A stretch of 64,000 nt of DNA from Symsagittifera roscoffensis (GCF_963678635.1 NC_087071.1:18661613-18725612); one strand, 5' to 3'. Shown: positions 38,467 to 47,636, numbered from the stretch's first letter. The notes: generated by a model not told the origin, from the letters alone. Numbers and translations are program-made.

Positions 38467-40137
38467 TTAGTCGTCGGGGAAAAAACCGTGGGGGAAGATG
38501 TCGTGAATTAGTTCTGAAGTTGTTAGTAGTTTAGCTAAGATGCGGATGATATTTTTAGTCTGAAGCAGTGGCCAAAGCAATTGAAGTGCCTTAATAGTGG
38601 TTAGTTCTTCAGTGCCAACTGCAAACTCATAAGGTGTGTTTTGGATTAGATTATATAATTTGTGATTGAATTTAGTGTTGTGGATGAATTCTAAAATTGG
38701 GATTTCTATAGGTTGTACAAACTCGTGCGGGATAAGGAAGGGTCGGGATTCTTCGGCGTTGAAGGTCTTGGTGATGGGACAGAAGATGTACATTTGGGTT
38801 ATGGGGTCATAATTACGAAGAATACCATGAAGGTTAGTATCTTTAATGCAATATGTGAAATTTAGGAAAAATGGTGAAGTGTATTTGGAATTAATGAATT
38901 GAAAACGATGGTGTGGTTGTCTAGAGGGTGTGTGTAGGTCAAAGTGATTTTGGATGAAGCGATAATAACTATATGTGTGGGTTTGTTTAGTGCGCAACAT
39001 AATATCGTGTGAGCAGTGTAAATCTCTTTCGTGTGGTGCAAGGAAATGAAAGGTTAGTGAAAATATTTGGAAGCGTTCTTTAAAACTTTCGTATGCTTGT
39101 GTGTCTGTTAGTGCTTCTGAAATAATGTGATCAAACTTTCGGTCGAAGATGTTTAGTGTAAATATATATGGTGTCTTGATGAAAAATTTCTCAGTAATTT
39201 GTGGATTAGCGAAGCGATCGTCGTCTAAGAATTGATCTTGGTTAGCTCTGATGATGTTGTGATCATAGTATTCGAGTGTATATTCGTTAGCTCTAGGTGC
39301 AGTGTGTGTTTTTAGTGATTTTTTATATCCAACGTAAGTAAATTGTCTAGCAGTTAGTGGTGTAGTGAGTCGATATAGCATGTCCGTATTTCGCTCTATA
39401 TCGATGTGAGTGTTCGATAAAGGTAAGCAAAGAGGGTTAGTAAAATGATAATATGAGGTCCAAGAGAGGGTGGGCATTAAAACGTATTCATCTACAAAGT
39501 TGCGTGTTTCGTTAGTGTCGTGGGGGGTATTTAAGGTGTATTGTGGGAATGAGGGTAAAGTGATGGCTAAAAATTCTTTTGTGTTAGTATGCTTGGGGTG
39601 GTTGATGTATTCACGGGCTGTTCCTGGTTTTGCTGGGAAAGGATGGTTGGGGAACTTTCTTTTAAAAGTGCGGTAAGCTCTATTAGTGTTGAGTGAAGAT
39701 TCAGTTGATGTGGATGATGGTGCTAATGATTCAGTATAATTTGAAGAGGGTGTAGGGGTAGGGGGGTTGGGTGAATTTATTGTGGAGGAGATTTGGTTTA
39801 TGGTTGGGGTATTAAGGTGGTAGGGTTGTTGTTGAAGGGTAATAAAATTATCTAGCTCTGGGGAGATTCGGGGGGTGTCTGGAGAATGAGATGATTGGTC
39901 AGAATGGTATGAGGAGTAGGTTGGGGTAACTTGAGAAGCATAAGAGGGTGTGGGAGTGATTGGGTCAGTGTTATTGGATAATATGGGTTGAAAAGGGGGT
40001 TGAGAAAAATTAGAAGAGTTATGAAAATTATTGGATGGGGATGGTTCTGAGTCGGCAAATTCATCGGGGGTTTCAATATTCGGGTTATTGAGTTGTGAGA
40101 TGGAATAAAACTGAGATGTGTGAATTAGTGTCGGAAT
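38467..40137 (-). CDS. Accessory ORF, 556 codons plus stop, ATG only at codon 221
   Basis: The frame is open from just after a TGA (40138-40140) to a stop at 38467. The first ATG in it is at 39477-39475, giving 336 aa, but the open frame runs 220 codons further upstream. That upstream part is low-complexity, rich in P, S, T, N and Q (PSPSNNFHNSS, then TPTPSSNYTESL). The C-terminal 336 aa look globular, with many aromatic, His and Asp residues, no signal peptide and no membrane segment; I recognise no family. Length and bias suggest the whole frame is translated. The 5' part could be reached by splicing or by a +1 frameshift from the 61-aa ORF (40085-40270), which overlaps it by 53 nt. It lies downstream of env, where retroviruses often keep regulatory proteins, but no function is shown. 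Confidence 0.75.
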   Translation of the reverse strand: MPTLIHTSQFYSISQLNNPNIETPDEFADSEPSPSNNFHNSSNFSQPPFQPILSNNTDPITPTPSYASQVTPTYSSYHSDQSSHSPDTPRISPELDNFITLQQQPYHLNTPTINQISSTINSPNPPTPTPSSNYTESLAPSSTSTESSLNTNRAYRTFKRKFPNHPFPAKPGTAREYINHPKHTNTKEFLAITLPSFPQYTLNTPHDTNETRNFVDEYVLMPTLSWTSYYHFTNPLCLPLSNTHIDIERNTDMLYRLTTPLTARQFTYVGYKKSLKTHTAPRANEYTLEYYDHNIIRANQDQFLDDDRFANPQITEKFFIKTPYIFTLNIFDRKFDHIISEALTDTQAYESFKERFQIFSLTFHFLAPHERDLHCSHDIMLRTKQTHTYSYYRFIQNHFDLHTPSRQPHHRFQFINSKYTSPFFLNFTYCIKDTNLHGILRNYDPITQMYIFCPITKTFNAEESRPFLIPHEFVQPIEIPILEFIHNTKFNHKLYNLIQNTPYEFAVGTEELTTIKALQLLWPLLQTKNIIRILAKLLTTSELIHDIFPHGFFPDD

Positions 40138-40270
40138 TCATGCCTGATGTTACATTACTAGATGGAAAATCGGGTGGCGGAAAAGCAAAAAGTGGTATTA
40201 TTGGGATTGGAGAGGTAAGATTGGTTGGGTGGGAATTTGATCGGTGTAGTGATCCAAGTTGGCGGCTCAT
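40085..40270 (-). CDS. 61-aa ORF starting in the env stop (ATGA)
   Basis: The ATG overlaps the env TGA stop in a single ATGA, an arrangement used for termination-reinitiation in some viruses and retroelements. The protein begins MSRQLGSLHRSN and is rich in P, S and I. Its last 53 nt overlap the ATG-less accessory frame, which is +1 relative to it. It may therefore be the N-terminal leader of that protein rather than a free peptide. It may also be fortuitous. Confidence 0.45.
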   Translation of the reverse strand: MSRQLGSLHRSNSHPTNLTSPIPIIPLFAFPPPDFPSSNVTSGMNSDTNSHISVLFHLTTQ

Positions 40271-42876
40271 CGTGGGCTAAAAAAATGATTATTTTGAGAC
40301 TGAAAAGCGGTGGTATGGGGTTGTTCAATAATTTGTTCATAAGTATTATCATCTTGTGACTGGTGTGTCATTATATGTTGGATGGGACTTTGTGATGTGG
40401 TGAGTCGAAAATTTGGATTATGTGTGATGGCTAAATTTCGTGGGACTAGGGATAGTGGATGGTTAATTGGTAGGGCTGGTAATTGTGGTGCCGTTGGCGT
40501 TATGTCTACATTGTTATGTTCTTCGTCGTATGTATTTTGTCGTGTTGCTATTTTTGTGTTATATTCTTTTATTTGTGCGTCTAAAAGAATTTTGTTTATA
40601 GATGTAGAAAAGATTCCAAAAAATCCTGCAAAGAGTATGCGTGCTACGCTTGCTTGTCTGTTTACTTGTGTGTGTATAGCACATGTGTTGTAGATTCCTT
40701 TTAAGAGTGAGAAAAGAAATCCAATAAAGTTAAACATTGCGTATAAAATAGTCAATTTTTCTAAGATGTAGTAGGGCCATCCTAGAAAATCGAGGATCTC
40801 ATTTTTGAGTGTAACAAAGCTAAAAATGTTAATTGGTGATATATCTTGGGGACGGTATTTTTCACCGTTTAGATATATATAATCTTTAATGTCTTTAAAA
40901 TATCCGCTATAGTCTTGCGTGTAGATATCGGCAAATCCTGCGGTTTCTGCAAGTTTGCGTAAATTTTGGTCTATTGATTGTCTTTGTATAGTGTCCATTT
41001 GTGTCAATAATTCTTGGAATTGTTGTGTTCTAATGTGATGTTGAATATCTGATTTTGAATAGATTCCTATTGATTGTAAGTCTATATTTGGGTTTCGAGC
41101 AATAGCGCGAATGCTTTCTGGTGAAAATTTTTTGAGTGATTGCATTAATGTGGGATATGGAGTGAGAAGATAATATTTATTTTCATCAGGGTTTAGTTGT
41201 ACTACATTGTGGCTGTTTTCTGATCCACATGGGACTGCGGTATCCCAGAAATAGGTTCTTCGTGAAAGTGTATCCACGAAATGTACTTTATTCTTATAAA
41301 AGATAGGGATTCTTTTATAACATCGTTTATCTTCAAAAACGTATAGTGGTGATATTTTTTTAGTACAAGTATAAAACCATAAGATGTTTCCTTCATAGTC
41401 TAAAAAATTTGATCTATTTCCAGATAATAAGTATCCTGCATAGGGTATTTTTAATACTGCTAGTGCAAGTGATTGTAATATTTGTGTTCGTTCTAATTCG
41501 CATAGTTGGTGTAGTGTTTCTAATTCGGAGAGCGACATTTCTTGAAAAATTCGGCTAATTGTATAATCTAGTTTCATATCTAAATGAATATCATAGTGGA
41601 TATTACCGAAATATGTAGTATTCATTAGTGATAATTCTTGTAAGCGTGTGCTTCTGGTGTCATGGGGTTTTAGATGTCCACCAGGTTGTCCGTTGCTTTT
41701 TTCAAAATTAACTGGTATATAGGATGTTCCTTCGTTTAGAGGATGACCTGTGGCATATGGGTCGATTTTTACTTTTCCAGTGGTCATGTCGAATCCTTTT
41801 TCGTATTCAACTAATATTTCAGAGTATTGTGTTCTGTGAAGTGGATTCCTGTATTTACATGCAAGTTCTGTTTCTTGATATATTTGAAAACGTGTCAATT
41901 TATTTTCTATATTGTCTATGTTTCTAAAATTAGAACTTAGTTTTCGTGATGGATTGACTTGTTCATATGGAATTGATTGTATAAAATATTTTTCGTGAAA
42001 TTTTATCATACGAGCGTGTATTTTTGCTACTTGAAATGTTGTACATGTATCTTCGGGGAACCAAACAATTGTTGCTTGTGTTCTCGTTGTAGGGTCGCAA
42101 TAACCTTGATCATTTTTACAAGGTAATCGGATTCCTTGATAGATCATTGTATTATCTGATAAATCTCGTGTTAGTTGTATTTTTTCGAGTTGTATTTTCC
42201 AATCGAAAAACATTATTTCTTGATATCCTTTATTTTTTGTGTCTGCTTTGCAGTTTGATGGGTCATTTATACCAATGTGTGGTATCCAATGTTTATCGTG
42301 TAGGTCATAGGTTAATCGTCCGTGTGCGCCGTTATACGGGTATTTTTCGTCTAGTTTTATATGTCCTTGGTGTCTTTCAAGTTGTGATTGATGTACAGAG
42401 TCTGAAAAAACTTGAAAATTAACTAACTTTCTTGCGGAGTTTTTATTTTGTGTGATGTTTAGTCTAAGTAATTCACTTTTACAATCGTCGGGATTGAGAT
42501 GTAAAAGACGTTCTATATTACTCTGATAGAATGATTCATGGTCAAGTCGGTTTTTGTTTCCGTTCGAGACTTGTGAACAATGTACTTTCTTTTCGGAAAA
42601 TGTTGCTGTGAATTTATAACCTGTAACTGTTGTTGCTCGGGCTTTTGAATAGAGTGTTGCTATTACATCTGTGGTTTCTATAGCTTGTGGTTCTGTTTCA
42701 CATTGTGATACTTGATTTATTGCATATTTATGTAGTGTTTTTTGTTCATTTTCTTCACAATCGTAATGTGTTACTAATAAATCTTGTGGTCCTGTACGAG
42801 GAGAAGGGTTTATGTTTTGATTTGAGATTACTAGAAAAAGGAGTTGGAGAAAAATTAATAATTTTAGAATATACAT
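40267..42876 (-). CDS. env: Env-like glycoprotein (869 aa)
   Basis: Starts with a clear signal peptide (MYILKLLIFLQLLFLVIS). The ectodomain is about 680 residues with many cysteines, including an early YDC and a VTGYKFTATF..KVHCSQVSN segment. That spacing resembles fusion glycoproteins of chuvirus-type negative-strand viruses (Monjiviricetes), which are known to have been captured by arthropod and other invertebrate retroelements; this is pattern recognition, not a search result. A hydrophobic segment at about 706-731 is the likely transmembrane anchor, with a second hydrophobic stretch near 746-770 and a P/Q-rich tail of about 100 residues. The frame is intact. Expected role: membrane fusion and cell-to-cell spread. 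Its start overlaps the end of the ATG-less ORF upstream by 13 nt, and its stop overlaps the 61-aa ORF. Confidence 0.85.
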   Translation of the reverse strand: MYILKLLIFLQLLFLVISNQNINPSPRTGPQDLLVTHYDCEENEQKTLHKYAINQVSQCETEPQAIETTDVIATLYSKARATTVTGYKFTATFSEKKVHCSQVSNGNKNRLDHESFYQSNIERLLHLNPDDCKSELLRLNITQNKNSARKLVNFQVFSDSVHQSQLERHQGHIKLDEKYPYNGAHGRLTYDLHDKHWIPHIGINDPSNCKADTKNKGYQEIMFFDWKIQLEKIQLTRDLSDNTMIYQGIRLPCKNDQGYCDPTTRTQATIVWFPEDTCTTFQVAKIHARMIKFHEKYFIQSIPYEQVNPSRKLSSNFRNIDNIENKLTRFQIYQETELACKYRNPLHRTQYSEILVEYEKGFDMTTGKVKIDPYATGHPLNEGTSYIPVNFEKSNGQPGGHLKPHDTRSTRLQELSLMNTTYFGNIHYDIHLDMKLDYTISRIFQEMSLSELETLHQLCELERTQILQSLALAVLKIPYAGYLLSGNRSNFLDYEGNILWFYTCTKKISPLYVFEDKRCYKRIPIFYKNKVHFVDTLSRRTYFWDTAVPCGSENSHNVVQLNPDENKYYLLTPYPTLMQSLKKFSPESIRAIARNPNIDLQSIGIYSKSDIQHHIRTQQFQELLTQMDTIQRQSIDQNLRKLAETAGFADIYTQDYSGYFKDIKDYIYLNGEKYRPQDISPINIFSFVTLKNEILDFLGWPYYILEKLTILYAMFNFIGFLFSLLKGIYNTCAIHTQVNRQASVARILFAGFFGIFSTSINKILLDAQIKEYNTKIATRQNTYDEEHNNVDITPTAPQLPALPINHPLSLVPRNLAITHNPNFRLTTSQSPIQHIMTHQSQDDNTYEQIIEQPHTTAFQSQNNHFFSPR

Positions 42877-43997
42877 GTGTATGATAATCCTGAGTATGGA
42901 TTATAAAATGTAATGTAGCCAATTGTGTTTTTGGTATATCTGTCGTATTTGTATATTACTTCAGTAGTTATAAACGGTGGTGGTAGTGATTGAGCTGTTA
43001 TGTTAGGTGGATTTAATGGGTAGGGATGTTGGGTAATATTATTTAACTTAACTGTGATTTCAAACTTTAATTGTAAACTGTTTTGTTGGAGTATTTGAAT
43101 ATTGTGATCACGGATATCGTTGTGAATATCTTGGCGATATTGTAATCTATTAAGTGCCCAGTTATGAAGGCGGTTACTTTCTTGATGTTGTCCAAATAGT
43201 GGTGGAGGTGCTGTAAATGTATTCCAATCTAGTCTTAAAGGAATATTTATTGATGATTGTTCTCGATATCTGGCGTCGAGATTATTTGGAAAATTTAAGT
43301 TAAAAGGTGGTGGTGAAATCTGGCTTATTGATGGTGTTGATGGTAGTGATAATGTTTCTGGTAGTGATGAGGATGTTGTTGTATCCGTAGAAATATCTAT
43401 TGGATTATTGACTAAATTTAATTCACCTTGTGTAAATGAATGTGTTGTCCAATATGGTAGTCGTGATGCCTGGTTTGGGGGGTTAAAGGGATTTTCACGT
43501 ATTTGTTCAGATGTTGGTGTTGAACCTAAGTAATCTGATGGTAGGCTTGAGGTGCTACGTTGTGAAAGAATCGTAGGGGTTTCTGGTAATGTATCAATGG
43601 TGTTTTCTGGAGTGTTTTGTGATGGGGATTGAGGTATATCAAAGTGAACTCGGGGAGTTTGAAAATTTCTGTTTCTTCGAGGATGTATAATTTGTCTATT
43701 TATTTCGACTGTATTTTGGTTTTGACTAGGATTTCTTATTCTACTTAGTTCTTGTGGTAGTGTTGGGTATAGGTTATATGTTGGTTCGCTTAGAGGTGCT
43801 TGTCGTTGAACTGGTTCTAGTGGTTCTGATAAACGAGCATGTCGTTCTTCAAAAGTGTATGGATTGTCTTGAAAAGAAATTCGTGTAGATGTTTGAGGAT
43901 TTTGAGTAATTGAAGATGGTGTTGGGTTATCTTGGGATGATGTCGGTGAAGACTGACTTTGTGACTGTTGGGTAGCAATTTTTGATGGTTTTTTGAA
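42864..43997 (-). CDS. Accessory ORF, 377 codons with no ATG
   Basis: Checked codon by codon: between tandem TAA stops at 43998-44003 and a TAA at 42864-42866 the frame is open for 377 codons and contains no ATG at all. The product is rich in P, S, T, N and Q (for example SPTSSQDNPTPSS) with a more structured C-terminal third (NSLQLKFEITVKLNN and YITFYNPYSGLSYTC). No family recognised. The stop lies 11-13 nt into env, so the two frames overlap slightly. Expression must come from a spliced mRNA supplying an upstream start, or from a non-AUG start. Frameshifting from the 62-aa ORF cannot do it, because that ORF stops before this frame opens. Confidence 0.75.
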   Translation of the reverse strand, partial: FKKPSKIATQQSQSQSSPTSSQDNPTPSSITQNPQTSTRISFQDNPYTFEERHARLSEPLEPVQRQAPLSEPTYNLYPTLPQELSRIRNPSQNQNTVEINRQIIHPRRNRNFQTPRVHFDIPQSPSQNTPENTIDTLPETPTILSQRSTSSLPSDYLGSTPTSEQIRENPFNPPNQASRLPYWTTHSFTQGELNLVNNPIDISTDTTTSSSLPETLSLPSTPSISQISPPPFNLNFPNNLDARYREQSSINIPLRLDWNTFTAPPPLFGQHQESNRLHNWALNRLQYRQDIHNDIRDHNIQILQQNSLQLKFEITVKLNNITQHPYPLNPPNITAQSLPPPFITTEVIYKYDRYTKNTIGYITFYNPYSGLSYTCIF

Positions 43998-44005
43998 TTA
44001 TTACT

Positions 44006-44194
44006 TTAGTGAGAAATTTTGTGTTTATTATAATATTCTTCCAAAAAAAGAATTAGAAGGATTGTTGCTAGAGCAAATGTGAGGATTGCTTTCTTTATAC
44101 ATTTACAGATGGTCAAAATGAGGGATGATAAGAATGCTATGAAAATTACAAACAATAAAAAAATATCAGTTCTACTGAAATTTGTTCGTATCAT
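44006..44194 (-). CDS. Small membrane protein ORF (62 aa)
   Basis: Its ATG overlaps the stop of the 76-aa ORF in ATGA. It contains two hydrophobic segments (about 11-31 and 37-51; ILTFALATILLILFL) around a CKCIKK turn, so a possible two-pass or hairpin membrane peptide, viroporin-like in layout only. AT-rich DNA readily makes hydrophobic short ORFs, so the evidence is the tight ATGA coupling and the position before env. Confidence 0.4.
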   Translation of the reverse strand: MIRTNFSRTDIFLLFVIFIAFLSSLILTICKCIKKAILTFALATILLILFLEEYYNKHKISH

Positions 44195-44421
44195 TTAGAC
44201 AAGTTATATGACTCGTACCTGTGGATATAATCAAGGGTTTTGGAAAGTTGGAGGAATAGTTCGAGAATAGTGTAGAAAATTAAAAAAATGTTACAAAAAA
44301 TGATTAGGATTATTAGAAAAGATTCAAGTATATCAAAAAGAAATATTATAAAGGCTTCAAGTATTGTAAAAAAATGTTTAAGATTTATGAGTATTTTAGT
44401 AACTGATTGAGAGAAGAGCAT
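44191..44421 (-). CDS. Small hydrophobic ORF (76 aa)
   Basis: Strongly hydrophobic in the middle (FIIFLFDILESFLIILIIF) and ends in a polar tail (RYESYNLSK). It is followed by the ATGA overlap with the 62-aa ORF. It may be a membrane accessory protein or a fortuitous ORF. Confidence 0.4.
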   Translation of the reverse strand: MLFSQSVTKILINLKHFFTILEAFIIFLFDILESFLIILIIFCNIFLIFYTILELFLQLSKTLDYIHRYESYNLSK

Positions 44422-45019
44422 TTAAGAAATGATCTATTGGTCGAATATTTTTTGCTGTTTGAGGCGATTTTCTAGTGTGGTCGGATTATTTATTAGTTTT
44501 TTGACAAGTGGGTTGAGTTTTGTAAAAAATTGTTGGGGGCAATTTTTATGGTGACTGGGAGGTCGTCTTTTTCTTTATTTTTGTTTGTCAAATGATCCGG
44601 GGTATGGTGAGATTTTTATACTTTAGGCTAATTAAAATGTTCATTTTGTTACTTTAGGCTAAGTTAACAAATTTGCTTTGGGGGTATTCGTGGTCTGAGT
44701 TGGGGAAATATTGTTGATCTTTGGGTTATTAGATAAGGGAGGGGTACGGTATTATGGTGATATTTATTTTAGTTGTCAAGTTGGAGTGGTTTGCTTATTT
44801 TTGACCTGGAGGTCGTAAAGTTATAGTTATAGATGTGCCTGGAGTTCTATATTATTCGTCTAATTGGTCTTAGTTTGAGTTAGAGAAAGTGACGGATTGG
44901 ATGAATCCTATTGGTCTATTTTGAACTAGAATTATTACGTACTTGTCAGCATGTTATTTTGAAAAATGTAAATGAAAAATGTTTCGAAGGTTTCAAGATA
45001 GTGAAGTATAATGTTAAAA
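44422..45019 (-). other. Spacer between integrase and accessory ORFs
   Basis: About 600 bp. The only coding-like trace is an open stretch of about 47 codons without ATG ending near 44450 (NPLVKKLINNPTTLENRLKQ). It could hold splice acceptors for env-region mRNAs. Nothing else recognised. Confidence 0.4.
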
Positions 45020-47593
45020 TTACTTTTGAAATTCCACTTTCTTTAAAATTTTAGATTGGGGGATGAATATTTTATAGTTTTTACGTGGTTGATTTCGGAG
45101 TCTTGTTGTTTTTCTATTTTCTGATTTGTCGATTTGTTCTTGGGGTATTATTTGTTCGGTCATTTTTCTATTTTTTCTTTGTTTTGGTGATTCTTTATGG
45201 TTTTTTGTATTGTTTTTGGTGGCGGTTGGTTTTGTGTTTTGATTTTCGGTGGGGTTATCATTTTGTTCTGTGTTTTTCAGATGTGGTTCATTTTGAATGA
45301 TTTTTAATCCTGTGAAAGAATATAATTGAGTTAATTCGCGGAGTGCGTATTCTTTTGGGTAATAAGGTAATAGGTTGTTTCGATGTTGAACGATTTCTTT
45401 TTTGTTTGAGTCGGTAATTTTATATGTGACATCAGTGGGTTTTGCAATTATTTGGTATGGTCCTTTTCGAAGGGGTTGTAATTTTTTAGAAATTCCTTTT
45501 TGAGTATTAAAATTAGGTATTAAAACAAATGTTCCAATTTTTAATTCGGAGGCTGGTGTAAAACGTGAATTGATTTGTTCATTAATGTTTTGTCTTTGTA
45601 ATAACTTTTTTGTTATTTTTTGATAAATTTCATTGTGTTTTTTATCTCTATTTAGAATCCATTCGGTGTGTGTACCGGAGGCTAGTTTAAGAATTTGTGG
45701 GTGATGAAAATGATCTTCATCGTGTGTATGTAAAGGTAGGTTATAACAAATTGAGTCTTTATTTGGTTGACAATAACCTTGTGCGTTTTTATGAGAATTT
45801 GCTGTAAACATTATTGGTTTGCGTGACTTTTGGTTAAAAACCATTTCGTATGGTGACATTCCTAAAGTTGTCGTAATTTGTGAATTATACGCTAAGGGAA
45901 ATAATTTTACATCTGCTGACCATTCGGTATATTTTGTATCATTTCCGTTGATGATACATTTAAGATATTCTTGTAATGAACGGTTCATACCTTCGACTAA
46001 GCCGTTTGTCCAAGGTGCATGAGATGTACGTGGTTTGTGTTTAATGTTATATAAATGACATAGTGTGATAATTTCATTATTTATGAATTCTGTACCGTTG
46101 TCTGTAACTAAAATTTCTGGTAGTCCGAATTTTGCTATCCAGTGTTCATAGAGTGTTGTGTAAGCGTAATAAGCGTTACAATGTGGTACTGGGTTAAGTG
46201 CTACATAATGTGTAAATGTGTCAACAATTACCATAATGTACGAGTTTCCTTCTGATGAGGGTGAAATTGGTCCTTTAGTATCAAATGAGATACGATGATT
46301 AAAGTACAAACTTTGTCCTTTAAAATCTTGTTTTTGTGCTATTTGTTTTTGATTTGGGTAAGGTTTATTTAGTTGACATACTATACAGTCATTGCATAGT
46401 ACTTTTATCCAAATTGGTGCATTTGGGAAATAAAAGTTTTGTATAAAATTTGAATATGTTTTCTCTGATCCAGAGTGTCCTTTAATATTTTGTGTATGTG
46501 AAATATTAAAAGCTATAAGAATCATACTTAAAGGGAGACATGGAACTGTAGATTCATTCAGGTTATACTCTAAAAGGTCTGTATTTTCGTTAATTGTTGT
46601 GTTGTTAAATTTGCGAAAGTATCGGAGGAGTGTTTTGTTTCCTAGAATGGTTGAATCTGCTTTGATAGGTTTAGTTTTATATTTGTGCCATGATTTCAGT
46701 TGTCGAATTACTGGGTCAAGGTTTTGATATTGTTTCAGTGTTGAAATTGTAATTATTTCTGTTGGGGGGAGAAAAATGTTTTCGATTTCTAATTTAGATA
46801 AGGGTATTGTATCAAGTGGGTCGTGAAGGTCAAAAACTTGATTTATTGTGTATTTTGAATCATTTGTTTGTGGTCCTGATAAATTTATTTTATCAGTTAA
46901 ATCTTCTTTTTCAATTAGTGGAAAATGGTCTTTTTTAGGCGGGTGTTGTTTTGTTCGTTTTTGTTGGGTGTTATTTTTTATCCATTGAGAATATGGGATT
47001 GGTTTGAAAGTTGATGTTCCAAGTAGATCAACTTCATAATGATTATTTTGACAATCTAAATAAAGTGGGAAATGTTGTAAACTATTTATTTGTGATTGTT
47101 CAATATCAGTTTTTACTGCATATTTGCATTCCAATCGGGGTGATGTTTCGTTTTCTGCAAGGTAGAATTTTATGTTTTTGGGTATTTCAACTGTTGTTTT
47201 TCGTGTAAGTAATTCAGGTGGTGTATTTCGACTTAAGGTGTCTGGTAATGCAAGATTTTTTCCTGCAGTCCAAACTATATGTAAGTTTGGAAATTTCATT
47301 AGAATTAGTTGAAATCTGTAAACTCGGTGGTTTGGGTTAGATTTTTGTGTAAAGAGAAAGATGATTGGTTTATGGTCTGTGAATAGAACTGTTGGATGTT
47401 TTGATCCAAGTATCAGAAATTCATATTCTGTCAGTGTATATATTATGGCTGTACATTCTCTCATTAGAGTTGAGAGTCGTAGCTCTGCTTGAGTGAATAA
47501 TCGAGAATTTGCTGATATGAGGTTCATTTTATTTGTACCATTATGTGATTGTAATAGTGCTGCACCGATGCCAAAGTTCGAAGCATCGCACAT
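45020..47593 (-). CDS. pol: Pol, part 2: RNase H and integrase
   Basis: RNase H: CDASNFGIGAALLQ (D3), E46, TDHK (D73) and LPDTLSRN (D118), the four acidic residues of the family. Integrase: zinc-binding H366, H373, C403, C406; catalytic D438 (FDTKGP), D498 (VTDNGTEF) and E534 (GLVEGMNR), with exactly 35 residues between the last two. A GPY-like C-terminal module (RKGPYQIIAKPTDVTYKI) and a long basic/polar tail follow. The listed start at M1 lies inside the RNase H core, so translation must arrive from the RT frame. The RNase H frame is +1 relative to RT, and both are open together only between 47541 and about 47636. All catalytic residues are intact. Confidence 0.93.
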   Translation of the reverse strand: MCDASNFGIGAALLQSHNGTNKMNLISANSRLFTQAELRLSTLMRECTAIIYTLTEYEFLILGSKHPTVLFTDHKPIIFLFTQKSNPNHRVYRFQLILMKFPNLHIVWTAGKNLALPDTLSRNTPPELLTRKTTVEIPKNIKFYLAENETSPRLECKYAVKTDIEQSQINSLQHFPLYLDCQNNHYEVDLLGTSTFKPIPYSQWIKNNTQQKRTKQHPPKKDHFPLIEKEDLTDKINLSGPQTNDSKYTINQVFDLHDPLDTIPLSKLEIENIFLPPTEIITISTLKQYQNLDPVIRQLKSWHKYKTKPIKADSTILGNKTLLRYFRKFNNTTINENTDLLEYNLNESTVPCLPLSMILIAFNISHTQNIKGHSGSEKTYSNFIQNFYFPNAPIWIKVLCNDCIVCQLNKPYPNQKQIAQKQDFKGQSLYFNHRISFDTKGPISPSSEGNSYIMVIVDTFTHYVALNPVPHCNAYYAYTTLYEHWIAKFGLPEILVTDNGTEFINNEIITLCHLYNIKHKPRTSHAPWTNGLVEGMNRSLQEYLKCIINGNDTKYTEWSADVKLFPLAYNSQITTTLGMSPYEMVFNQKSRKPIMFTANSHKNAQGYCQPNKDSICYNLPLHTHDEDHFHHPQILKLASGTHTEWILNRDKKHNEIYQKITKKLLQRQNINEQINSRFTPASELKIGTFVLIPNFNTQKGISKKLQPLRKGPYQIIAKPTDVTYKITDSNKKEIVQHRNNLLPYYPKEYALRELTQLYSFTGLKIIQNEPHLKNTEQNDNPTENQNTKPTATKNNTKNHKESPKQRKNRKMTEQIIPQEQIDKSENRKTTRLRNQPRKNYKIFIPQSKILKKVEFQK

Positions 47594-47636
47594 TGCATAA
47601 AATGGTTGATTTGAATCTGGAATTGTGTTTGAAATT
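47541..47636 (-). promoter_or_regulatory. RT/RNase H frame overlap (+1)
   Basis: The only interval where the RT and RNase H frames are both open. Conserved protein sequence switches near 47631 (RT side AACAAATTTCAAACAC). No known +1 site of the Ty1 or Ty3 type is visible. It is either a programmed shift of a new kind, a recent 1-nt indel, or an assembly error. Confidence 0.6.

Noticed and set aside
39852..40076. 74-aa minus-strand ORF
   Set aside because: Shadow of the longer ATG-less frame 38467-40137, which has the more consistent composition.
43980..44194. Stop readthrough or frameshift linking the 62-aa membrane ORF to the ATG-less 377-codon ORF
   Set aside because: The 62-aa ORF stops at 44006, while the other frame has two TAA codons at 43998-44003. 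No single readthrough or shift joins them; splicing or a non-AUG start is required.
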